Below, one piece after another: positions 57,843 to 64,000 of a stretch of 64,000 nt of DNA. The position numbers were made by a program, and so were the translations under genes. The notes beneath the pieces are model-generated. The model searched no databases, was not told the origin of the DNA, and saw nothing but the letters and a program-made list of their open reading frames with translations. Each line of letters starts with the position of its first letter. Positions within the stretch are counted from its first letter, which is position 1. The stretch spans positions 1 to 64,000 of the forward strand of contig JAUSAB010000057.1 of NCBI GenBank assembly GCA_030653035.1, written 5' to 3'. This DNA comes from Desulfocapsaceae bacterium (lineage in GTDB: Bacteria > Desulfobacterota > Desulfobulbia > Desulfobulbales > Desulfocapsaceae).

Positions 57843-59750
57843 ATGGAACGAATCATACAGGGAATGACCCCCAGCGAGGTTGTCGATAAGCTCAGAAAGG
57901 CTGATGGCTATTACATCACCAATACGGCCCGCGACCTCTCGCAATCTGATTTCAAAAATCGCATCCTGCTGCATACCGATATGCTGGCCGCACCCTCTCG
58001 GGAACGGGCCGGCTATTTTTCACTGGAAATAACCGGCGGCGCCTCGGTGCATGTGGATATCCTCCGCAAACAGGTTGATCCCTTCCTGAAGCTGGAACTC
58101 CTGCGCGAAAAAATGCCCAAAACCATGTTTCAGACCCTGTGTCGCGGGGTGAATCTGTTTGGGTATCGGCCCTACCCGCAGAATGTTATCCGCTTCACGG
58201 TTCGCGAATTTGCAAAGTACGTCGATGTATGGCGCACCTTTGACTTCATGAATCATATCCCCAATATGCAGGCAGTCTTTGAGGAAGTTGCCAAGGCCGG
58301 CAAGATCAACGAGCCTTGCATCTGCTTTTCCACCGGACCGGAACACACGGACGATTTCTATGTAGGAAAGGTCCAGGGTATCCTCGATGTCACCGGCACG
58401 GATATCATCCTCTGCATCAAAAACCATGGCGGTCTTGGCACCCCGCAACGTATTGGCCAACTGGTCAACGCCATCAAGCAGAGCTATCCTGATCTGCCGA
58501 TCCACTATCATGGCCACAATACCGATGGCAACGATATCGGCAGGATTGCCGCCGCCATCCTCAATGGCGCCTCCATTGTTGATGCCAGCGACTCGTCCAT
58601 GACCGGCTATTACGGCCCGCCGCCAAGCCTCACGGTCATCCAGACCATGAAATCACTGGGCTATACGGCAATTGGACTTGATGAAGACGCCGTGATCGAG
58701 ACCTCTGAGGTCATTCGTGACCAACGTCAATATTATGCGGCCTTTGAATCCCAGATCAAGGGCTTTCAGCCAACCGTGCAGATCCATAAGCTTCCTGGCG
58801 GGGCCATGGGATCGAGCCTTGAGCAGGCGGCCAAAGGCGGTTTCCTCGACAAGATGCCTGACATCCTGCACAAGGAGTTACCACGGGTCCAGAAAGAGCT
58901 GGGCAATTACTGGTCGGTCACCCCTGGTTCCCAGATCCTGTGGACCACTGCGGTCGCCAATGTCCAGGGTGGCGAACGCTACGGCAACCCTTCCGGCGAC
59001 CTGCGCAACCTGCTTCTTGGCAAGTATGGTCCCTTTCCTTTTTACCAGCCGGAAGAGTGGATCTACGAAAAAGTACTGGGCGCCGACTGGAAAAAAGTTC
59101 TGGAAAAAGAAGGGGGAATGGACGAGATTGAAGACATGGATCTTGCCAAAGAACGCACTAACCTGAGCGAAAAAATCGGCCATGAACCCACCGATCAGCA
59201 ACTGGTCCTCTATCTGCAACACCCCAACGATGCCGTCAACTTTTTCAAGTTTGAGGAAAAATTCGGCAAGGTCTATGTCCTGCCGCCATCCATCTTTCTG
59301 CATCAAGGGAAATTTAACGTCGGCACAACCCTTTCCTTTACCGATCATTACGGCAAAGAGCACGTCATCGAAATTGGCCCGTCCATGGTCAATGAAGGTG
59401 GCGAGTCCAATGTCTATCTCAATGTCGATCACCATCAGCGCATCTACTCTTTTGCCCCCGTGGCCAAAGCCGGGGTCGCTGCCGCCGCCACGGTTCTCTC
59501 CAAGGAAGAGATCATGACCCTGGCCAAAAATGGCGATATCCGCGCCCCTTTTGCCGGTAATATCTGCGAGATCAGCGTCAAGGAAGGTCAGGAGGTTGCA
59601 GCCGGTGAACAGATTGCCATGATGGAGGCCATGAAGATGCAAACCCCTGTGGTCAGCGTCATTGCCGGCATTGTGACCACTCTCTCTGTCAAGGTGGGGG
59701 ATGCCGTAAAACCAGGAGCGAAGATCGCCAAGGTTGATATTGACGAATAA
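57843..59750 (+). CDS. pycB: Pyruvate/oxaloacetate carboxyltransferase with biotinyl domain
   Basis: The 635-residue protein has the carboxyltransferase barrel (about 20-300), a PYC-type middle domain (about 310-470) and a C-terminal biotinyl domain with the AMKM motif in QIAMMEAMKMQTPV. Barrel landmarks are NTARDLSQS with the metal Asp, FQTLCRGVNLFGYR, and the HGHN metal pair in HYHGHNTDG. The usual IKDMAG around the carboxylated Lys reads IKNHGGL, and SLEVWGGATFD reads SLEITGGASVHVD, so it is a divergent member. The substrate is most likely pyruvate; methylmalonyl or oxaloacetate roles cannot be excluded. pycA is 119 bp upstream. Confidence 0.85.
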   Translation: MERIIQGMTPSEVVDKLRKADGYYITNTARDLSQSDFKNRILLHTDMLAAPSRERAGYFSLEITGGASVHVDILRKQVDPFLKLELLREKMPKTMFQTLCRGVNLFGYRPYPQNVIRFTVREFAKYVDVWRTFDFMNHIPNMQAVFEEVAKAGKINEPCICFSTGPEHTDDFYVGKVQGILDVTGTDIILCIKNHGGLGTPQRIGQLVNAIKQSYPDLPIHYHGHNTDGNDIGRIAAAILNGASIVDASDSSMTGYYGPPPSLTVIQTMKSLGYTAIGLDEDAVIETSEVIRDQRQYYAAFESQIKGFQPTVQIHKLPGGAMGSSLEQAAKGGFLDKMPDILHKELPRVQKELGNYWSVTPGSQILWTTAVANVQGGERYGNPSGDLRNLLLGKYGPFPFYQPEEWIYEKVLGADWKKVLEKEGGMDEIEDMDLAKERTNLSEKIGHEPTDQQLVLYLQHPNDAVNFFKFEEKFGKVYVLPPSIFLHQGKFNVGTTLSFTDHYGKEHVIEIGPSMVNEGGESNVYLNVDHHQRIYSFAPVAKAGVAAAATVLSKEEIMTLAKNGDIRAPFAGNICEISVKEGQEVAAGEQIAMMEAMKMQTPVVSVIAGIVTTLSVKVGDAVKPGAKIAKVDIDE

Positions 59751-59780
59751 TAATTCGTCCACTCATCCTTTCAGGCGGTA

Positions 59781-59823
59781 ATGACAAAAGCCCCTTCATG
59801 TTGCATGAAGGGGCTTTTGTCAT
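59781..59823. terminator. Strong bidirectional terminator after pycB
   Basis: ATGACAAAAGCCCCTTCATG (59781-59800) pairs perfectly over 20 bases with 59804-59823, a 3-base loop between, with U/A tracts on both sides of the GC core. It should end pycB transcripts and insulate the next gene. Confidence 0.9.
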
Positions 59824-59865
59824 TTTAAAGAAAAACAATGTGGTAGTAAACAAGGGGAGGAGACA

Positions 59866-60777
59866 ATGAAAGCGCTTATTGTCAGTGCGGACGAGTTTGA
59901 AGATTCAGAACTGCTGGTTCCTTACTATCGGTTTCTTGAAGAGGAAATAGAGATCGACATCGCATCAATCAAGAGCGGCCCAATTATTGGCAAGCACGGG
60001 TATCATGTTTTGGCCACACTTTCCCTGGCCCAGCTTGACTCCTCTGCCTACGATATCCTGATCCTGCCTGGAGGGAAGGCCCCCGCCCTCCTGCGAAAAG
60101 ACAAAAAGCTGCTCGCCCTGGTCCGACACTTCTTTGAGAAGGGCAAAACGGTTGCCGCCACCTGTCATGGGCCACAGATCCTGGTATCGGCGGGTGTGCT
60201 TACCGGCAGAAGGGCCACCTGCTACCGCAACATTGCGGAAGAATTACAGGAAGCAGGATGTATCTATAGTGATGAGCAGGTGGTGGTCGATGACAACCTG
60301 ATCACCTCCAGGGTCTCTGCCGATCTGCCGGCATTCATGCGGGAGATCATGAAAAAATGCCGAAGACCAACAGGGATCGACAGGAAGAAACTGGCGCTCA
60401 TTCATATTGTCAAAAAGGAGCTTAACCTTTCAGACCAGGAGTATCGGGACATCCTGCAGCAAGTGACAGGCGTCCGATCGGCCAAGGATCTCGACGAGAC
60501 GGCTTTCCAACGTTTGCTCCGTTATTTTACCCGGAGCAAACGATATCAGATCAACCAGTATGGCCTTACCTTCAGACAAAAATATTTCATCAAACATCTC
60601 CTGGCGGATCTGGGCTGGGACGACCAGCATATCCTCAATTTTCTGAAAAAATATTACCAGAAAACCGCGATCGACGAATTGACCAAGAAAGAGGCCAGCA
60701 ACGTGATAGAGTCCTTGAAAAACATCATCAAGCACGAAATCAAAAACAGCCTAAATGACCGTGAGCAGCCGTCATAG
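59866..60777 (+). CDS. DJ-1/PfpI domain fused to a GemA/Gp16-like domain
   Basis: Residues 1-165 form a DJ-1/PfpI glutamine-amidotransferase-like domain with the nucleophile elbow Cys in VAATCHGPQILVSAGVL, and PGGKAPALLRKD before it. Residues about 170-300 match the GemA/DUF1018 regulatory protein of phage Mu: LALIHIVKKELNLSDQEYRD, TGVRSAKDL, and GLTFRQKYFIKHLLADLGW. GemA modulates host transcription or gyrase. I know of no well-described role for this fusion. A ribosome site (AGGGGAGGA) precedes the ATG. There is no phage cluster nearby. Confidence 0.8.
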   Translation: MKALIVSADEFEDSELLVPYYRFLEEEIEIDIASIKSGPIIGKHGYHVLATLSLAQLDSSAYDILILPGGKAPALLRKDKKLLALVRHFFEKGKTVAATCHGPQILVSAGVLTGRRATCYRNIAEELQEAGCIYSDEQVVVDDNLITSRVSADLPAFMREIMKKCRRPTGIDRKKLALIHIVKKELNLSDQEYRDILQQVTGVRSAKDLDETAFQRLLRYFTRSKRYQINQYGLTFRQKYFIKHLLADLGWDDQHILNFLKKYYQKTAIDELTKKEASNVIESLKNIIKHEIKNSLNDREQPS

Positions 60778-60785
60778 CCCTGGCT

Positions 60786-60956
60786 CATTCAGGAAAATGC
60801 TTCTATACAATACTCAGCTAAATGTTCCTGAGAACCCCACTAATAGTGGACTTCAACCTGTCCGGGAATGACATTAATTAAATGCTATGTCACTTCCGCA
60901 TAGCCGAGAGTTCAGGAAGGTGATAGCTGAGTTTCCTATAGAGAGGCACGTTCAGG
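60786..60956. repeat. Imperfect inverted-repeat element downstream of the DJ-1/GemA gene
   Basis: ACTCAGCTA (60812-60820) is inverted as TAGCTGAGT (60924-60932), and TTCAGGAA/TTCCTGA motifs flank both on either side (60789, 60825, 60911, 60951). The 497-bp gap 60778-61274 holds this element and the frameshifted small gene; otherwise nothing clear was seen. Confidence 0.4.
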
Positions 60957-61015
60957 AAAGAACGTTGACAGAACGCCTGCCCTGACACTCGTCGGGATGG
61001 GTGCCCAGAATCCCT

Positions 61016-61157
61016 TTATTCCCGGATCCAGATCATGCGAATACTTTTTTCGCCATCACCGTAAGTGAAATCAAGATCGCCCTGATACGCATGCTTCAAG
61101 GCCTCACCAATCCTCCTGGCTAAATGAAGCCGGTCTTTCCCTTTTGTCCCAGCTCAT
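61016..61157 (-). pseudogene. Small 46-residue gene with one-base frameshift
   Basis: A strong AAGGAGG site precedes an ATG at 61157. As read, the frame stops after 17 residues (MSWDKRERPASFSQEDW). Removing one A from the AAAA run (61142-61145) gives MSWDKGKDRLHLARRIGEA and a clean frame to a stop at 61016, with ALKHAYQGDLDFTYGD and SIRMIWIRE. The restored protein is 46 residues. It lies 117 bp downstream of the PEPCK-like gene on the same strand. No family is recognised. It may be a sequencing error or a real decayed gene. Confidence 0.5.
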
Positions 61158-61274
61158 CACCCGTACCTCCTTGATTGAAGGAACCTCTGATAAACCAAAA
61201 ATATTTCACCCAACGATAGACCTCCCGCCATCTAACAACCTGTACAGCACCCCTTTTAACAAATGTGAAAAAAC

Positions 61275-62948
61275 TCAACGGTACAGATCCGGATCGAGAA
61301 TCCGGTCGATAGTCAACCGGGCGGAAACCAGGGGCGCGATAAAGGTATTGGCCATATCATAGTCCTCATCCCGTTTACGGGACAGGAAAGTGATACGATC
61401 CTGCATCCGGTCACGCTGAAAGCGCAGATAAACCGGATCCCGGGATGGTTTATACCGGCGATCAAAATCGGCGTCGAAACAGTCATTGCCATTTTTCGGC
61501 ACCAAAAGTCCTTTGAAGGTGCGCCATTCCCTCCACTGGATATTCCCCCGCACCAGTTCGGTGACAATGGCCAGCGATAACTCCTTGGGAATATTCTCCA
61601 GATCATCACCTACCCCAAAGGCATGAGTATTCATGATATAGCACTCACAACCCATCTTGAACAATTTACGAAACTGCTCACAATCCTCCAGCAGAGAATG
61701 GACCCGGAAGGGATTGGCAAATGGTTCAATGACCAGTTTTTCCAGCTCAAGGGGATCCACATTCTCCACCCCCTTGGCCCGCATGGTGGAAAGGGAAGCA
61801 CCCATGGCCACCGCCAGCGAGCTACCCGTCACCTTGGAGATTGGCGGCAGGCTCGTATCCTTCTGCAGCCAGATCAGCATGCCCGGCCGTTCACAATACT
61901 CGGCATGGCGGAACATATCCCGGCTCTTCAAACAGCGGCCATTGTTATTGCGCACATCGCCATTCACCATCCGTTTTCCGCCATCGGCCGTGGCCATCAC
62001 CCCAACATTCTGGGCTGAATAGAAATATTGGAGCTGCGGATCATCAAAGGTAACCGCATCGGTCTTGTCAAACAGGGAAGGCTCCAGGGCCACGGAAAAA
62101 TCCCGCTCCAGATCAATAAGAAAGGCATCATCGTGGATCACAGTCACCTTTTCCTCCGCAGTCAGCAACCCCTCATGGTCAAGGCTGTTGGTGATTGAGG
62201 ACTTTCCCGAACCGGAAAGGCCAAAGACCGCTATCGGCGGCGTATTGCCGATCTTCTTGATGCCGCCGTGACAGGCCACCATGTTGTGACGTACCCCGAT
62301 GGTCCAGGCCAGGGTCAACGTCCCCTTCTTACGTTCCCCAAAATACCTGAGCCCGAGGATCGCAATGGAGTTGGTCATCTCATCAATGATGACACAGCCA
62401 TGCGGGTAATCGGGGTGGCTCCACTCCGGATCAGCAAAGGCAATGATATCCGGTTCATTGATGATCCGGGATTTGGCATAGAAATCACTCCAGGGCTTGA
62501 TAAAGGGGCAGAAATTGATCCCCCAGTCCAGCATATTCTTGGCATCGGTTACAGGACTCAGAAGATGGGCCTTGATCATGAAATCCGGGTGCATCCCGAT
62601 CACCCCTTCCAGGTGTAGACCCGGCCGCTTGTTGAACTGATAGACCGCCTCCCGCAACAGGGCCTGAATTGTGTCACTCTGGGTCTTATCAAAGGTACGA
62701 ACCAGCAGACGGGCCCTGGCTGTACGGCCGACAACCGATCCGTCATTGGAGACAAGAACGACCGCATCCTCGGGCAGACCAAACATGCCGGGATTATACA
62801 TGGGGTGAGAGGTGGCCACGACCTCGGACTGCCGGAGCGAAAGCTCATACAGTTCAGCCATGGTGGTCTTGCACACTGAATTGGCATAGAGGCCGGTTTC
62901 AATAATGGCCCGCCAGGGGGAAGGGGGAATCTGTTGCACGGTTGCCAT
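61275..62948 (-). CDS. Phosphoenolpyruvate carboxykinase (ATP)-like protein
   Basis: The 557-residue protein is PEPCK-like. It has a P-loop GLSGSGKSSITNS near residue 250, a kinase-2-like VIHDDAFLID near 276, and PEPCK-like VKVIRIF-equivalent segments such as DPQLQYFYSA and DGGKRMVNGDVRNNNGR. The usual PEPCK-ATP forms are GLSGTGKTT and LIGDDEHGW, so it is a divergent member. In pyruvate-using anaerobes PEPCK links oxaloacetate (from PycAB) to PEP; Fbp is also in the window. A ribosome site GGAG lies upstream. A different nucleotide-dependent kinase role remains possible. Confidence 0.7.
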   Translation of the reverse strand: MATVQQIPPSPWRAIIETGLYANSVCKTTMAELYELSLRQSEVVATSHPMYNPGMFGLPEDAVVLVSNDGSVVGRTARARLLVRTFDKTQSDTIQALLREAVYQFNKRPGLHLEGVIGMHPDFMIKAHLLSPVTDAKNMLDWGINFCPFIKPWSDFYAKSRIINEPDIIAFADPEWSHPDYPHGCVIIDEMTNSIAILGLRYFGERKKGTLTLAWTIGVRHNMVACHGGIKKIGNTPPIAVFGLSGSGKSSITNSLDHEGLLTAEEKVTVIHDDAFLIDLERDFSVALEPSLFDKTDAVTFDDPQLQYFYSAQNVGVMATADGGKRMVNGDVRNNNGRCLKSRDMFRHAEYCERPGMLIWLQKDTSLPPISKVTGSSLAVAMGASLSTMRAKGVENVDPLELEKLVIEPFANPFRVHSLLEDCEQFRKLFKMGCECYIMNTHAFGVGDDLENIPKELSLAIVTELVRGNIQWREWRTFKGLLVPKNGNDCFDADFDRRYKPSRDPVYLRFQRDRMQDRITFLSRKRDEDYDMANTFIAPLVSARLTIDRILDPDLYR

Positions 62949-63134
62949 GGATATTTTCTCCTTTTCGGGTATTGAAAATACAGCAAGGAACTATCATCAG
63001 CAAAGATTCATTTTCATAAAGTATGGTATGGGCAAGCAGCCTCCAATGTCAAGTGATTACCTTCCCGGAAAACGGCAGGCCCTCAATAATGCAGATGTTA
63101 TTCACCTTCATCATCTTCCTTCTCCAAAAGGAGA

Positions 63135-63170
63135 AGAAAAAAGCCCCCTCTCCTTTTGGGAGGGAGGGGG
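63135..63170 (-). terminator. Rho-independent terminator of the epimerase-like gene
   Basis: On the minus strand CCCCCTCCCTCC and GGAGAGGGGG (63144-63170) form a stem closed by an AAAAG loop, followed by CUUUUUUC (63135-63143). It lies 70 bp after the stop of the gene at 63240 and upstream of the PEPCK-like gene. The GC-rich motif CCCCCTCTCC..GGAGGGAGGGGG is also a common dispersed sequence in bacterial genomes. Confidence 0.65.
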
Positions 63171-63239
63171 TGAGGGTGAAATTGTTCCCAGCAAGGCGTT
63201 GGTGCATATTTACTCTATTCGAGACTGCGGCTTTCATGG

Positions 63240-64000
63240 TCATTGACGCACTTCCCTGCCCTCTTGCTGTAATTGCATCTGGCTTTCTTTGTCTCCCGTC
63301 TCAGAATCGACAGCACCACCCCGTGGCCACATGCAGGTATCCAGAAAAGGCTGAGAAACATCCGCCCCAAGAGATGCCAGTATCTGCTTCGGGTCATTCT
63401 GAAAGATTTCGGCCCGTTTGCTCGGATCAAAAAAAATCGTATCGTCCGGAATGATGAGATTCAGATCTTCCCAACGCGTCAGATAATATTGGATCAACAT
63501 CGGCAATTCAGTAAAAATAGTGGCCTGCGGATTCGGATCGACGAAGCTCGACCCTTTGAGTTTTGCCGCCGACAGACTCTGCGTCTGGTAAAAATTCTTG
63601 AGAAACATCAACTCCGGCGGCATCTTTGACTCAATGCCGATCCCTCTCAGCATCCGGGTCAAAGCAACCATGCAACCGGCCCCAAACTTGGCCAGGGGAT
63701 AGGGCAGAAAAACCTCCATCGGCCGCTTCAACTCCAGGTAAGACTTGATCGTAAGAATAAGTTGGCTTAACAGCACCGGATGAGGATCAACAAAGTGAAA
63801 GGTCTGGCCGCTGAACTCTTCCCGGTGACTCAGGATATGATGAACGAAAAATGGGACTTTTTTCGCATTGGAATACGAATGCATGGCCTGCTGATCAGTG
63901 AAAAGAAACGGCATGGTTTGATCAGCCAGCGCAAAAAGCATCCGCTGAAACCCCTGAATCTTATGATCATGCGCGCCATAGACCACAGCCAGACGGATAT
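63240..64000 (-). CDS. NAD-dependent epimerase/dehydratase-like protein, 5' end outside window
   Basis: The frame is open from the window edge to a stop at 63240 (about 253 codons), so the Rossmann N-terminus is missing. The visible part resembles the C-terminal half of an extended SDR: IRLAVVYGAHDHKIQGFQRML, YSNAKKVPFFVHHILSHREEFSGQTFHFVDPHPV and KSYLELKRPMEVFLPYPLAK. The last 110 residues diverge from common epimerases and end in a polar tail. The substrate is unknown. It is terminated by the hairpin at 63135-63170. Confidence 0.7.
   Translation of the reverse strand, partial: IRLAVVYGAHDHKIQGFQRMLFALADQTMPFLFTDQQAMHSYSNAKKVPFFVHHILSHREEFSGQTFHFVDPHPVLLSQLILTIKSYLELKRPMEVFLPYPLAKFGAGCMVALTRMLRGIGIESKMPPELMFLKNFYQTQSLSAAKLKGSSFVDPNPQATIFTELPMLIQYYLTRWEDLNLIIPDDTIFFDPSKRAEIFQNDPKQILASLGADVSQPFLDTCMWPRGGAVDSETGDKESQMQLQQEGREVRQ

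Noticed and set aside
58878-59762. Minus-strand open frame opposite pycB
   Set aside because: Shadow of the carboxyltransferase gene; no start context or domain.
61016-61157. Programmed minus-one frameshift for the small gene
   Set aside because: The open frame lies one base forward, which a minus-one slip would not reach, and no stimulatory pseudoknot is obvious.
1-64000. tRNA or rRNA genes
   Set aside because: The gaps were read for TTCGAATC-type arms and rRNA-like conserved blocks, and none was convincing.

Overview
The window reads as chromosome from a Gram-negative bacterium, most likely a member of the Desulfobacterota near Desulfobulbales. This is an inference from gene content: LPS heptose genes, an Mla-type lipid-transport operon with a fused STAS domain, the two-subunit LeuCD, a split PycA/PycB pyruvate carboxylase, EAL-HDOD proteins and a SAP/Cys-rich small protein. 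No rRNA, tRNA, CRISPR array or intact transposase gene was seen. Most genes are housekeeping or envelope genes in short, tightly overlapping operons.

Layout. 1-9.2 kb (minus strand): a partial FG-GAP surface protein made of near-identical 186-bp repeats, thiL, two uncharacterised genes, gmhB-waaF, an orphan ParE/RelE-type toxin and a seven-repeat SBBP propeller protein. 9.3-15.9 kb (minus): a YcaO-TPR protein, two tandem EAL-HDOD paralogues, tsaE and a YejA-like binding protein. 16-20.7 kb (plus): leuC, a long hairpin, leuD, then a GH17-GT2 beta-glucan synthase. 20.8-22.8 kb: a small AT-richer accessory island with an EVE/DCD-like - nuclease - EVE/DCD-like cassette and a hicBA module. 22.8-25.4 kb: fbp and pepA. 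25.8-32.4 kb: a CNNM-type CBS protein, an acyltransferase and the Mla-type operon, carrying several dispersed repeats and a small nested element. 32.6-38.9 kb: a P2-type ATPase and a PhnD-like sensor paired with a hybrid kinase. 39.3-43 kb: a TetR-controlled HlyD/FtsX/ABC exporter. 43-48.5 kb: trmL, serC, a radical SAM protein, a secreted aromatic-rich protein, rlmN and a SagB-like oxidoreductase. 48.8-53.4 kb: a sulfur-linked operon (leader ORF, YeeE/YedE, TusA, hybrid kinase, SAP/Cys protein), then hsp20. 53.5-64 kb: cutA, coaX, ldcA, pycAB, a DJ-1/GemA fusion, a frameshifted small gene, a divergent PEP carboxykinase and a partial epimerase.

Genes that work together. PycAB, the PEPCK-like protein and Fbp together suggest gluconeogenic flux from pyruvate. 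GmhB and WaaF build the LPS inner core. MlaE/F/D plus the lipoprotein form a phospholipid transporter. YeeE plus TusA import and carry sulfur next to a kinase whose PAS domain has a cysteine cluster.

The best candidate for something undescribed is the cassette at 20851-22158. Two paralogous EVE/DCD-like (PUA-fold-like) proteins flank a very small PD-(D/E)XK nuclease. In this sequence the nuclease and the second EVE-like gene each carry a single-base frameshift in a homopolymer. Undoing both shifts restores start-stop coupling and gives two EVE-like proteins of 169 residues each. Also notable are a roughly 90-bp palindromic repeat family that supplies the C-terminal codons of two Mla-operon genes, with a 158-bp MITE-like element inserted in one copy, and a fusion of a DJ-1/PfpI domain to a phage-Mu GemA-like domain.
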